A stretch of DNA of 64,000 nt, from assembly GCF_015706575.1 (NCBI RefSeq), contig NW_024037074.1, forward strand, positions 29,253,334 to 29,317,333, written 5' to 3'. The stretch comes from Patiria miniata. Its lineage: Eukaryota > Echinodermata > Asteroidea > Valvatida > Asterinidae. Below, one piece after another: positions 1-10,345 of the stretch (within the stretch, counting starts at the first letter, position 1; every line of letters begins with the position of its first letter). A program made the translations under genes and the position numbers. The notes below the pieces were generated by a model. The model searched no databases. It saw nothing but the letters and a program-made list of their open reading frames with translations, and had not been told where the DNA came from.

Positions 1-606
1 CTGTGTGATATTTAAATAAATATGATAAAATTAAGTGTTACAAGTATATGTAAGTAATAAGAGAACTAAGTGTTCACAAGAAAGCCCAAGTGTTGGGAAA
101 ATTAACTGTGAGACGTCTGCGAGTCACCCATCAATACGGTGATAAGAAAACTAAGTGAGAATTAATAGAATTGACTGGTAGAAGATCTGTGTGATCTATC
201 GAATTGAGTGTAAATCTAAGACGTGATAAGCGATAAGATAAATTAGTTTACAGAAAATTTGTACGATTGATAGCTTAACCTTAAGCCAAGAGAATAAGAA
301 AACTGAACTACAGAAAATTTGTGTGAATTAGATAAGTGCAAAAGTTAAACTGAAGTCTTCAATCTGAGAAGACAGTGATTGGAAACATAAGTTCTATTTG
401 GATCCTTGTATATATTAATTGTAAATATTAAATTGGCATATATAACTTGTTAAAATAATACCTGTTCAAAATCTGAAGATTATTGTGTCTGTTGGTTTAT
501 ATTTCTTTCTGTCTGATACTTCTTTGATCATTGATAATTTGAGCCGGGGTCACCATTAATAAAATTATACAAGTCGATAGAGATAGAGAAAATGAAAATG
601 GTGACA
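1..606 (+). repeat. 5' LTR (3' part only) of the Gmr1-like element
   Basis: Bases 1-606 match 6593-7198 base for base by eye. The missing first 1156 bases of this LTR (by comparison with the 3' copy) must lie to the left of the window. It ends in GTGACA, followed by AATTA and the primer binding site. Confidence 0.95.
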
Positions 607-610
607 ATTA

Positions 611-628
611 TGGGGGCTTGTCCGGGAA
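611..628 (+). other. Primer binding site, tRNA-Pro-like
   Basis: TGGGGGCTTGTCCGGGAA lies four bases after the end of the 5' LTR. It differs at only two positions from the proline-tRNA primer binding site used by many vertebrate gammaretroviruses. Reverse transcription would be primed here. Confidence 0.8.
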
Positions 629-823
629 ATGATTCAAGTGAATAAAGAAAGAAAGAAAGACCACAGAAAGATTTCGAAAGTTGAATTGTAAATAATGTTG
701 TGTTTTCTATTGTGTTATACCACCCTCTTGATACAGGCTGAGTGTTGCAAAACCCCTCTGTCGTCCCGTAGTATCCACTGCTCTCCTCAGGCAACTTCGG
801 GTAAGTTGATACCGGGTGAGAAA

Positions 824-2734
824 ATGGATGTAGACTATGAAAAATTGAGAGTGGTTGCTGAAGCATGCGACTTAAGTGGAAAGGAACTGTTAGATTTCGT
901 TCGCGAAGAACGCAAAGAAAGAGAACGATTAGATCGCGATGGTAGGGCATATCAATTAGAAATGCGCCGTCAAGATCGGGAAATACTAGAAATGCAGTTG
1001 CGACTTGAAGAGATGAAACATGAACCGATCAGTCCAGAATCTACGCATAACACATCACACAGTGGTCATTCTCGCACTAAGGCAAAAGCACCAAAGTTAC
1101 CCAAGTTTGATGAGAATAAGGACGACCTAGACGCGTATATTCAGAGATTTGAGCGTTACGCTGAAGTCCAATGTTGGGACCGCGATGAGTGGGGCATAAA
1201 CTTGAGTGCACTATTGAAAGGCAAAGCATTAGACGTATATTCGCGATTACCCGTAGATAATGCAAATGATTACGATTCATTGAAGGACGCCTTGCTCAAG
1301 CGATTTCACCTCACTGCAATAGGATTTAGGCAAAAGTTTAGAGACGCGAAACCTGAGCAAGGAGAAACACCTCCACAGTTTGTAGCACGACTCGATTGCA
1401 TATTTACCTGCTGGTTAGAGATGGATAAGTCAGACAAGACATATGATAGTGTTAAGGATCTAATTCTTAGAGAACAGTTTCTAAACAGCAGCAGCGAGCA
1501 GCTTAGATTGTTTCTAAATGAGCGAAAACCCAAAACTGCAGCTGAAATGTCCCGCCTTGCTGAGCAATATGCTGACGCACACGGTAGTTTCAGTCAAGTC
1601 CAAAACACTGTCGGTAGGAAAACTGTCCAGAGTAACTTCCAACACAGAACAGAGTCAAGAGCGCCCTATAAGCCGCCCTATAAGCCGCCCAATGCGCACA
1701 CCACTCAGTACCCGCGTGCTGATGATAGGCGAAATTTGCGGACCTGCTATATATGCCATAAAGTAGGACACATAGCACGCGATTGTAGGAGCAAACCCAA
1801 AGATTTCACCAAGATAGCGAGCATAATCGCATCAGCACTGACAGAGGTTATGGGTAATCCCGCTAACACTGAGCAAGCGCATAGCGAACCAGAAACACAA
1901 AATGACAGTACCAATGCAGACACATCGCAACACATACAACACTTTGAGAAAGTTGCATGTATGGTAACACCTCATACCCTTGGTCCGTGTTGCACCCGCG
2001 ATGGTTATGTTGAACTAAAATGCGGTAAGAAATTGCCCGTACTGAGCGCTGCATGTAGGGATAAAAACCCCACCTGTATGCCAGTCATTGAAGGTGTCAT
2101 GAATGGTAAGAAAGTCACAGTCCTCAGAGATAGTGGATGTAGTGGTGTAGTGGTCAAGCAAAGTCTAGTACAAGAAAGTCAATTCACAGGTCAAGAAAGG
2201 TCATGTGTCTTGGTAGATGGTACGATTCGACAAGCAAAATTAGCCAGGGTTACTCTGAACACACCATATTTTGTTGGATCATGTGAGGCCCTATGCATGG
2301 CAAATCCAGTATACGACATCATAATTGGAAACATTGAAAATGCCAGAGACCCCAAAGACCCTAATCCTGAGTGGATGTACCCTGAAAAACATATCAAGTC
2401 AAACATAGAGCCCCGAGTCTCAGATGCACCTCAATTGAATGCAGTAGAGACCAGAATTCAGAAACTCAACAAAGAAAAGCCCATGAAGAAATTGATTGTC
2501 CCGAACGAGCTACCTGAAGTTGATAGTGAAGAAATCAGACAAGCTCAGGTCAATGACCCTTCCTTGAAACACATTAGAGAGTTGGCAGGTAACGAAAATC
2601 AGAAGAGAACTAGAAATGGATCGACTACCTTGTTCTTTTGGTCAGGTGGGTTGTTATACCGTGAATTTAAGGCACCTAGTTACCAGTTTGGTCAACCCTG
2701 TCTTCAACTAGTCGTCCCCTCACAGTTCCCCTGA
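824..2734 (+). CDS. gag-pr: Gag and protease region of the Gmr1-like element
   Basis: The frame is open from 695, but the ATG at 824 (A at -3, G at +4) fits the start of Gag better because upstream residues look like translated leader. Residues below count from 695. A charged coiled-coil-like segment (about 60-105) precedes a capsid region (about 130-300) of the SCAN-related type. A CCHC zinc knuckle, CYICHKVGHIARDC, sits near 350-365. An aspartic protease motif, DSGCSGVVV, lies near 480. The last about 90 residues already belong to the N-terminal part of the integrase. The frame ends at TGA 2732-2734 and stays open in the same frame beyond it. Gag packages the RNA in cytoplasmic particles and the protease matures the polyprotein. 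The domain assignments rest on motifs only. Confidence 0.88.
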   Translation: MDVDYEKLRVVAEACDLSGKELLDFVREERKERERLDRDGRAYQLEMRRQDREILEMQLRLEEMKHEPISPESTHNTSHSGHSRTKAKAPKLPKFDENKDDLDAYIQRFERYAEVQCWDRDEWGINLSALLKGKALDVYSRLPVDNANDYDSLKDALLKRFHLTAIGFRQKFRDAKPEQGETPPQFVARLDCIFTCWLEMDKSDKTYDSVKDLILREQFLNSSSEQLRLFLNERKPKTAAEMSRLAEQYADAHGSFSQVQNTVGRKTVQSNFQHRTESRAPYKPPYKPPNAHTTQYPRADDRRNLRTCYICHKVGHIARDCRSKPKDFTKIASIIASALTEVMGNPANTEQAHSEPETQNDSTNADTSQHIQHFEKVACMVTPHTLGPCCTRDGYVELKCGKKLPVLSAACRDKNPTCMPVIEGVMNGKKVTVLRDSGCSGVVVKQSLVQESQFTGQERSCVLVDGTIRQAKLARVTLNTPYFVGSCEALCMANPVYDIIIGNIENARDPKDPNPEWMYPEKHIKSNIEPRVSDAPQLNAVETRIQKLNKEKPMKKLIVPNELPEVDSEEIRQAQVNDPSLKHIRELAGNENQKRTRNGSTTLFFWSGGLLYREFKAPSYQFGQPCLQLVVPSQFP

Positions 2735-5377
2735 TACATACTGAAAATAGCACACGAGTCAATACTTGGCGGTCACCAAGGTATCAGAAAAACATCTGAT
2801 AAAATACTGAGTCAATTCTTTTGGCCAGGTGTTCAGGCAGATGCCACCAGGTTCTGTAGGTCCTGTGATATTTGTCAACGCACAGTCCACAAAGGCAGAG
2901 TCCCAAAGGTTCCACTTGGTCAAATGCCCCTCATTGACACGCCATTTCAACGCGTAGCCATTGATCTAGTAGGTCCTATCCACCCCGTGTCTGAAAAGGG
3001 AAATCGGTACATCCTAACTCTCGTTGACTACGCTACTCGCTATCCAGAGGCGATTCCTCTGCGAAACATAGAGACCACAACTGTCGCCGAAGCCATGGTT
3101 GACATTTTTAGCCGCGTTGGTATTCCGCGCGAAATTCTAACCGATCAGGGTAGTCAATTCACGTCCGGCCTAATGCGCGAAATCAGTCGTTTGCTATCAA
3201 TTCGCCAGCTTACGACTACACCGTATCATCCAATGTGTAACGGTCTCGTTGAACGCTTCAACGGCGTACTGAAGCAGATGCTTAAACGTCTTTGTTCAGA
3301 AAAACCCCGTGATTGGGATAGATATATAGGCCCTCTGCTTTTTGCGTACCGTGACTCACCCAATGAAAGTAGTGGATTTGCACCATTCGAGTTGTTGTAC
3401 GGTCGTAGCGTCCGTGGACCACTTTCAATCCTTAAGGAGTTATGGACGGGTTGTAAGAGCGGAAATGAAGAAATACGCACTACATACCAATACGTACTAG
3501 ATCTCCGAGAACGTATCGACGAAACATGCAAGATCGCAAGTGAAGCCATAAGGCAGTCATCCGAACGCAGTAAGAAATACTATAATCGCAAAGCAAAACC
3601 ACGAAGCTTCAATCCCGGTGATTTAGTTCTTCTCCTGTTACCGACGGATAACAACAAATTACTTCTCCAATGGAAAGGACCGTTCCCTGTTGTCGATAAG
3701 ATTGGTCCTGCTGATTATCGGATTGATCTTTCAGGCAAGAATAAGATATTCCATGCTAACTTGCTTAAGAAATACATTCCCAGATCGGAAATCACGTCGT
3801 CTCTTACCGTAAAAACAGAACCACGCGATGACGTGTTCGACTCCGTATGCGTGGCATTGATCGAATGCGAGCAAGATTGCAGTGATGATGAATTAATTGA
3901 GGAAGCAAGATTCGATAACGATGATATTCTTGTTCTACCGCGCTTAGAAGCAAAAGAAACCATCGATGATATCGAAATCAGTTCGGATCTATCCAGAGAC
4001 CAACGTCAAGAAACAAAACGCGTACTCGGTAATTTCCGTGACGTACTCACAGACATACCCGGTAAAACGAATTTAGGATACCACGAAATTAAGGTTAAAT
4101 CCGAAGAGCCCATTCGAAGCAAACCGTATCCCTTGCCTTACGCACTGATCGATACCGTGAACACAGAAGTCACTGACATGCTAAAAATGAACATAATCGA
4201 ACGATCGGATTCCCCATACGCGTCCCCGATAGTACTGGTGAAGAAACCCGACGGATCAAATCGTTTCTGTATCGATTTCCGAAAATTAAACAAGGTCACA
4301 ATCTTCGACGCAGAACCAATCCCCAATCCCGAACAGATATTCGCTCGTCTACGCAAATGTCACTATTTCACAAAGATCGATCTAACAAAAGGTTACTGGC
4401 AAGTTCCTATGAGTCCAGAAAGTAAGGACAAAACTGCATTCATAGCACCGAGTGGTCTCTTTCAGTTCACAGTTATGCCATTTGGTCTTGTAAATGCGCC
4501 AGCTACCTTCAGCCGCATCATGCGAATTCTAACTAAAGACCTAGAAAATGTGGACAACTACATCGACGATATTCTGATACACACGCAGTCTTGGGAAACT
4601 CACATCAAAATTCTGACAACCCTACTGAAAAGACTCAGAAACGCCGGTATAACTGCACGCCCCAGCAAATGCTCAGTTGGCATGAACACCATTGAATATC
4701 TCGGTCACATAGTCGGCAAGCAAATGTTGGCTCCACAGACTAACAAAATAGATAAAATCAAGCAAGCACCACAGCCAGAAACCAAGAAACAGCTACGATC
4801 ATTTCTCGGTCTTTCAGGGTATTATCGGAAATTCATCCCAAATTATGCCGCCATAGCTGCGCCGCTAACCGACAAAACTAAGAACAAAGAGCCCAATAAG
4901 ATTCACTGGACCGACAATCAACAAATGGCGTTTGAAAAGCTCAAGCACTGTCTATCAAATGCTCCCATCTTAATGCTGCCCGATTTTGAGAAGACATTTA
5001 CCCTACGTACAGACGCATCAGATCTTGGTATAGGAGCAATCCTCTTACAGGAACATGAAGGCACACTTTTCCCCATAGCATATGCGAGCCGCAAGCTGCT
5101 AAGCCGCGAGCAAGCTTATTCGTCAATAGAGAAAGAATGCTTGGCCCTAGTCTGGGGAGTCCAGAAATTTCAGACACATCTCTATGGAAAACCATTCATT
5201 GTCGAAACTGATCATCAACCCTTGGCCTACATACAGAAATCAAAAATGGCAAACGCACGTATAATGCGCTGGGCCTTGGCAATGCAACCGTACCGCATGA
5301 GAATTGTTGCCATAAAAGGGAGCGATAACATTGGCGCTGATTTTCTCAGTCGTAGTGTGAGGCTCACCTCCAAGTAA
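2735..5377 (+). CDS. pol: Pol: integrase, then reverse transcriptase and RNase H
   Basis: This is the same frame as Gag after the TGA; the first ATG is at 2924. Codons 2735-2923 carry the His/Cys zinc-binding end of the integrase (paired His, then CRSCDIC). Counting from the ATG at 2924, the integrase core has D14, D74 and E110 (DD35E spacing), followed by a GPY/F-like module (WKGPFPV, DYRI; about 245-270). The reverse transcriptase follows, with the YIDD catalytic box at residues 546-549. RNase H comes last (RTDAS, IEKECLAL, ETDHQPL, GADFLSR). The products copy genomic RNA to cDNA and integrate it. The reading frame is otherwise uninterrupted. Integrase before reverse transcriptase is the unusual point. 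The enzyme could be made only by readthrough of the TGA or by internal initiation. Confidence 0.9.
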   Translation, partial: YILKIAHESILGGHQGIRKTSDKILSQFFWPGVQADATRFCRSCDICQRTVHKGRVPKVPLGQMPLIDTPFQRVAIDLVGPIHPVSEKGNRYILTLVDYATRYPEAIPLRNIETTTVAEAMVDIFSRVGIPREILTDQGSQFTSGLMREISRLLSIRQLTTTPYHPMCNGLVERFNGVLKQMLKRLCSEKPRDWDRYIGPLLFAYRDSPNESSGFAPFELLYGRSVRGPLSILKELWTGCKSGNEEIRTTYQYVLDLRERIDETCKIASEAIRQSSERSKKYYNRKAKPRSFNPGDLVLLLLPTDNNKLLLQWKGPFPVVDKIGPADYRIDLSGKNKIFHANLLKKYIPRSEITSSLTVKTEPRDDVFDSVCVALIECEQDCSDDELIEEARFDNDDILVLPRLEAKETIDDIEISSDLSRDQRQETKRVLGNFRDVLTDIPGKTNLGYHEIKVKSEEPIRSKPYPLPYALIDTVNTEVTDMLKMNIIERSDSPYASPIVLVKKPDGSNRFCIDFRKLNKVTIFDAEPIPNPEQIFARLRKCHYFTKIDLTKGYWQVPMSPESKDKTAFIAPSGLFQFTVMPFGLVNAPATFSRIMRILTKDLENVDNYIDDILIHTQSWETHIKILTTLLKRLRNAGITARPSKCSVGMNTIEYLGHIVGKQMLAPQTNKIDKIKQAPQPETKKQLRSFLGLSGYYRKFIPNYAAIAAPLTDKTKNKEPNKIHWTDNQQMAFEKLKHCLSNAPILMLPDFEKTFTLRTDASDLGIGAILLQEHEGTLFPIAYASRKLLSREQAYSSIEKECLALVWGVQKFQTHLYGKPFIVETDHQPLAYIQKSKMANARIMRWALAMQPYRMRIVAIKGSDNIGADFLSRSVRLTSK

Positions 5378-5418
5378 ATATTGAATGTACCGCGAAAGAA
5401 ACTGTGGAACAATTTCTT

Positions 5419-5436
5419 AAAGATTGGGGGGTGAAT
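5419..5436 (+). other. Polypurine-tract-like site before the 3' LTR
   Basis: A purine-rich stretch containing GATTGGGGGGTGAA lies directly before the LTR start TGTCAC. Plus-strand DNA synthesis would start here. It is interrupted by thymines, so it is a weak match. Confidence 0.6.
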
Positions 5437-7198
5437 TGTCACAACGTAAATTCTTTTCTTATATTTTTTATTTTCGCGCACCTCATTACTCGGTAATGAG
5501 ATCACCCTACGCACATAAATAGTCGAGTCCTAAAGTTTTTCTCCAATAAGAAACGACTATAGTTCCCGCGCCATTAAAAACGTATAACCACTGAGATTTA
5601 AGGCGTTGGCATTCGATGCATGGAGCGATGTGATGTAATAGGACATGTTCTAGTATTCTCCAGCATTGTTATCAACCATTGTGGTTGGTGGTACTATTAT
5701 TCCCTTAATTGGTTGGTATGTAAATGTACATAGAATGAGAGAGAGAATGAGAGAGAGGGAGAAAGCCTTGGGGAGAACGATAGTAGCGTCAGATCAGAAA
5801 GCATCATCAAAAATTAGTCCGTGTTAGTCTGAGTGTGTGTGAATGTGACCGGTATCAACCGTCCGAAGACACCTGAATGCAGCAGGTTATAGAAAACCCA
5901 AGATTCTGATTTTTTGTGGAAATCAGCCACAAAATCCAGTTTGTCAGCTCGATCGGCAAAATTACAGTGCCGAAGTAAGATCTTCGGACCAGCAGTCCCC
6001 GGTCCGATTGTGACCAAAATCGCAACACTCAGCCCGGCATCAATTAAACTGCACTCTCCACAACCGTAAGTGTTATTTTAAAATATTTATATACTTATTT
6101 AGACATTCATTTTTATTTCATTGTGCAAAGTCGACAATCCATGAAATGAATTGTAAATCACGTAAGGCCACATCCTGAATGTCGTGTAGACCTTAGATGA
6201 ATTGCCATGGTTGTGAAATTGAAACGAAGAACGGTCTACATGTATGCCGAAACAGCAGTTGTTTCAATTTATTGTATTAACCTTGCCTTTGTTTGAATTA
6301 TTGGACGAAATGCTCTTTAGGTTTTTGGTTATTATATTATTATTGTAGATGGCCGTTAATACTGGTATGATCTAACCCGCCACTGAGCCTGAGGGACCGC
6401 CTGAGAGAACGCCTGAGAGATCGGCTACTTGGCCGTCATACTCAACTACCTACAGCACGTCTAAGTAAAGCGCAGAATAGTCCTACTTTCACCGTAAAGG
6501 TCAAGTTGAGCGGACAACATCTCCTTAGAAAAAAAAACTGTACGGTATCCCTATTGATCAAAAACTCCTCAAAGAACTAACTGACAAGAAACCTGTGTGA
6601 TATTTAAATAAATATGATAAAATTAAGTGTTACAAGTATATGTAAGTAATAAGAGAACTAAGTGTTCACAAGAAAGCCCAAGTGTTGGGAAAATTAACTG
6701 TGAGACGTCTGCGAGTCACCCATCAATACGGTGATAAGAAAACTAAGTGAGAATTAATAGAATTGACTGGTAGAAGATCTGTGTGATCTATCGAATTGAG
6801 TGTAAATCTAAGACGTGATAAGCGATAAGATAAATTAGTTTACAGAAAATTTGTACGATTGATAGCTTAACCTTAAGCCAAGAGAATAAGAAAACTGAAC
6901 TACAGAAAATTTGTGTGAATTAGATAAGTGCAAAAGTTAAACTGAAGTCTTCAATCTGAGAAGACAGTGATTGGAAACATAAGTTCTATTTGGATCCTTG
7001 TATATATTAATTGTAAATATTAAATTGGCATATATAACTTGTTAAAATAATACCTGTTCAAAATCTGAAGATTATTGTGTCTGTTGGTTTATATTTCTTT
7101 CTGTCTGATACTTCTTTGATCATTGATAATTTGAGCCGGGGTCACCATTAATAAAATTATACAAGTCGATAGAGATAGAGAAAATGAAAATGGTGACA
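5437..7198 (+). repeat. 3' LTR of the Gmr1-like element (1762 bp)
   Basis: It starts TGTCAC and ends GTGACA, a perfect 6-bp terminal inverted repeat (7 bp if the flanking T and A are counted). The start follows the purine tract; the end abuts C1q coding sequence. It contains GA-rich and AT-rich stretches but no coding frame. Its last 606 bases are identical to window positions 1-606. Confidence 0.93.
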
Positions 7199-7613
7199 AC
7201 CAGACGACTCCAAACAGCGGGTGGCATTCACCGTGGTAAGGACGAGCACATCGGATACCTCTTCGAGTGACGACACCCGTTTGCCCTTCCAGCAGGCCGA
7301 GACCCTTCTGCCAGGTACCAGCTTCGATCTCGAGACCGGCACGTTCACATGTAGTGCGCCGGGCACCTACGTATTTACGTTTTCTGTTCTTAAGTATAGC
7401 AACAGCGGTAGCCTTTACATCCATCTTGTTAAAAACGACTACAAGGTGATCACTACCCATGGTACATCAAATCAACTTGGTCAGTTGTCTGGTAGCGCAG
7501 TGCTGGTCCTGCAGCGAGGAGACTTGGTGTATCTTACCATGTACGGTAGGGCGCAAAGTGGTTCCAACTATCACTACACCTCATTCAGTGGCTTCCTCCT
7601 TTTCTCCGTATAA
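7199..7613 (+). pseudogene. C1q-like gene 1, 3' fragment cut by the retrotransposon
   Basis: From 7200 the sequence reads in frame as the last 137 residues of the paralogue at 19237-20064: the linker PDDS and then the whole C1q domain up to FSGFLLFSV and stop. The C1q signature is intact (F at the start of the FDLETGTFTC segment, then PGTYVFTF). The signal peptide and collagen part must lie to the left of the LTR, outside the window. The nearest ATG in the LTR end (7184) is in another frame, so the LTR does not supply an in-frame start there. The fragment is closest to gene 5 (shared NDYKVITT, AQSGS and FLLFS). Coding features are otherwise undecayed, which fits a recent disruption. Confidence 0.92.
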
Positions 7614-8612
7614 ATAAATAATTAAATAAATAAAATTAAATCAAAACGCATAGTTATACAGGAGCAGTGCTGCATTTTTTTGGTTTCGCTTTCCATTTTG
7701 CCAAAACAGTAACCAATGAAATAACAGAAAAATGTTCAATGTCATGATAATAAGAAAGATAATTGATTCTTAATACAAAGCATTTTACATTCAAGTATCA
7801 AAACTGCGTAAAAACAGTTAATTAAAAAGAAATTAAATATATGAATTTTGAAAAATAAGGTTTTAGATGCGATTGAAAAACACTTCAAATTCATTATTTT
7901 TTGCTCAAATAACGTGGAAGCCTGCACGGTCACTATATACCTTGCCAGGCTTTGGACGAACTTTAAGAAGGTTAAACTGAAACCCATCACAGCTTTTAGT
8001 GCGAATGTTAAACGCATGAACTGATATTTACTCTGTGAAGTACCGTAGCGCTGCCTCACCATGGCGGATAAGTTTGAAAAGTACCGAAGAATCTTGAATT
8101 CAACCCGCACCGTAACCGAGAGCCAACGTAGTTCCTGAAGTACGGGCGTACGACCCTTCCTTCTGCATATATGTTGTTATTTTTTAAACTGGTAATCGTA
8201 TGAAAACAACTTAAACTGTTACAATAGTTTGTCTGGGAAGTAACAAATGCATGTATTAAAATATATTGTTGTTGTTAAAATATATTGTTGTTGTGGTTTT
8301 TTTTTTTTCATTTGCATTTCGCATACCGTATACAGCCAGAGATTAAATGAAGTCTGGTGGTATCATTTATTTATCCTCGAAAACTTTTTTCTTGAAAACA
8401 AAACAAGAGTTTCAAATTGCGCCACAGTGAACCAAGAACTCTCAACTTTTGTTAAACACTTTATTTTGTATCCCATGTTATACATGTATGATTGAGTTTT
8501 TGTTTCATGTTAAAAGTTGAGTTTTAGAGCTTTCACTATGATGAAATTGTTTACGATTTAATGAAATTTGAGTTGATAATGTGACACTATATCAGCAGAT
8601 TACGCAATTATT
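7614..8612 (+). other. 3' flank shared by all C1q gene copies; no separate gene seen
   Basis: This stretch aligns closely to 56435-57400 after gene 5 and more loosely to the flanks after genes 2, 3 and 4. A recognisable inner part (about 7915-8110) contains GCCAGGCTTTGGACGAAC and CACCATGGCGGATAAG. It may contain 3' UTR. Open frames on either strand are broken in the paralogues, so I do not call a gene. Confidence 0.7.
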
Positions 8613-8935
8613 ATCAAGGGCAGATCCAGAACACAATTTTGGGGAGGGCCCCCCAAAAAAATTGGTCCCCCCAAAAAGGGGGTCAAATAAAATTACGGCG
8701 TGGGGTCCGGGGCCCGCTTAAGGGCCCCGATTTTTTTTTAGATTCTAGATGCTCTGTGGTGCGATCTGAGGCAATTTTTGACCACTTTAACCAATGTTTT
8801 TTTGAGGAAAAGATGGTGGTGTACTCATTGCCTGCCTTTATTGTGATGTCACATAAAAAAAAAAAAAAAATGTTTTTTTTTTTTTGGGGGGGGAGGGCAT
8901 GGCCCCCTTTGCCCCCCCCCCCGGATCCGCCCTTG
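8613..8935. mobile_element. Short hAT-like MITE with empty paralogous site
   Basis: The ends are CAAGGGCAGATCC and GGATCCGCCCTTG, an imperfect 13-bp inverted repeat. Flanks ATTATTAT and ATTATGAT look like an 8-bp target duplication with one mismatch. The duplicated block after gene 5 has the unoccupied sequence AATTATGATT near 57396-57405. The interior is G/C- and A/T-homopolymer rich with no transposase. An 8-bp duplication and these ends suggest hAT, which is an inference. Confidence 0.75.
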
Positions 8936-10274
8936 ATTATGATTCTATAGTATGTATTTGATTCTAAGAAACATTTTTTTCCAAGTATACATTTAATGAT
9001 GTGCTCTAACAGCTTAACTAATTTAAACACAGATGTTAAACATATAACATGTAATCAGTATCGAATAAAAATACTCAAAAACTGTATTTTGAACATTACT
9101 TTAATTGAACACTTAACATTGAACATTCCATCGAATTCCTCTCAGGAAAGTAAAATTACAGAGAAATTTTGACCGTTTACTGAAGACAGTCAATAAAACC
9201 GTTTGTCGTTGAAATGAACGAGCAAATCCCAGTCTTACAAACAAAATAATTTCTTATTAAGTACTTAAATCTGTGATTATAGTTAACAATTCTAAACCTT
9301 TGATATTACAAATACTTGCAAACAAAGTCAGTTAATTACCTGTATTTTTGTCCATTTTGTTTGTTTTGACTTCTAGATTTGGGGATCGTGTTAATGAAAG
9401 GCCGGGTTAACATTGGTTGAAGATGGATGGGGTAGAGGATGAATGATTAGTGGTGTCGAGGGGGTTAGGGATTGAAGATGAGGGGCGGGGGAGCAAAATA
9501 TGATGCCGATTGTTACTTCATCAAGAACAATGAATGGCACTAAGACGATGGTGTAGTCTACTTATCCCATTTACCCCACGGATTCTTAAAATGCTAAAAC
9601 ATGTAGACAAAACAATATGAGAAATAAAAAATGCTGGATGTCAGGCCCATGAATCTTTGCCCCCTCCCTCCTCCCCAAGACAACCAGAAGCCCACCGACA
9701 GTGTTGTTCTGCATCCGCCTGTGATGGGCAGGGTGTTCAGGTTTGCTTGGGTTTGAAGGGTGATAGAGATAAGGTGGTTGCGTTTCGCAGATTAATGGGA
9801 GATGGGTGAGAATGAGAGAGAGAGCATTGGTAAGAGAGGCTGAATAGGGTGAAAGCTGTACGATTTCCTCACACGCTCATCTTACAAACGCCGGGTATAT
9901 TAGGGCCAGTGTCATTGCCACGTGCATGGGGGAGGCTGGTGTGTGCAGGGGCGGATCCAGGAATTTTCGCAGGAGGGAGGGGTTCATCGGCAAAACAAAT
10001 CTGAAATGCAGACAGGTTATTTTCTCCGGACACTTGACCGCCAAAAGGCGGACATTATTATTATTACCAGTAAAACATGTTCTTCCGCAATTTTTAAATA
10101 TCCGTTGGCAGATTTATTTCAGTAAAAATAGCTTTGCTGTACGTTCCCATCGTGGTAAACCATGGCCCCGATGCGAATTTTCTGTTCCTAAACTACACCC
10201 ACATACATGGTTGTTTAGCGCCCTCTACGACACTTTTATGATACGTTAGCAGGTATATTATTATATTTTCCCCC
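8936..10274. other. Duplicated intergenic sequence (matches 57406-58690)
   Basis: It has no gene. It aligns almost throughout with the region after gene 5. It holds one copy of a GT-rich interspersed repeat (about 9700-9930, see the entry at 11500) and a GGGGCGGATCCAGGAATTTT segment at about 9950 that resembles one end of the MITE family seen elsewhere in the window. Confidence 0.65.
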
Positions 10275-10345
10275 AGTGCGATAGCTCAGTCGATAGGGTT
10301 GTGATTTTGCATTGCGAGGTTGCAGGTTCGATTCACCGTTGTTTT
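10275..10345 (+). repeat. tRNA-like sequence, probable SINE head
   Basis: An A-box-like TAGCTCAGTCGATAGG (from 10282) and a B-box GGTTCGATTC (10325-10334) have tRNA spacing. The anticodon arm does not pair well, so it is not a functional tRNA. It is probably the head of a tRNA-derived SINE or a decayed tRNA. Confidence 0.6.

Larger units (their letters stand above)
1..7198 (+). mobile_element. Gmr1-like Ty3/gypsy LTR retrotransposon, inserted in a C1q exon
   Basis: The element has a 5' LTR (cut by the window edge), a tRNA-type primer binding site, Gag-protease, integrase, reverse transcriptase and RNase H regions, a purine-rich tract and a full 3' LTR. The integrase lies before the reverse transcriptase, the pol order that defines Gmr1-like elements within Ty3/gypsy; ordinary gypsy elements have the integrase last. 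The right boundary is sharp: the LTR ends in GTGACA at 7198 and the next base continues the coding sequence of a C1q-family exon. The 606 visible bases of the 5' LTR are identical to the matching part of the 3' LTR, so the insertion is recent. The one visible defect is an in-frame TGA at 2732-2734. The target duplication cannot be checked because the left flank is outside the window. Confidence 0.93.

Noticed and set aside
7184..7268. Chimeric start from the LTR into the C1q fragment
   Set aside because: The ATG at 7184 is in a different frame from the C1q sequence and stops soon, so no LTR-C1q fusion protein starts there.
7742..8110. Minus-strand open frames of about 120 codons after genes 1, 3 and 5
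   Set aside because: They are conserved only because the whole flank is duplicated; they are broken after genes 2 and 4, and no family is recognised.
10275..10345. A functional tRNA gene
   Set aside because: A and B boxes are present, but the anticodon stem does not pair and the acceptor ends do not match. A SINE head is more likely.
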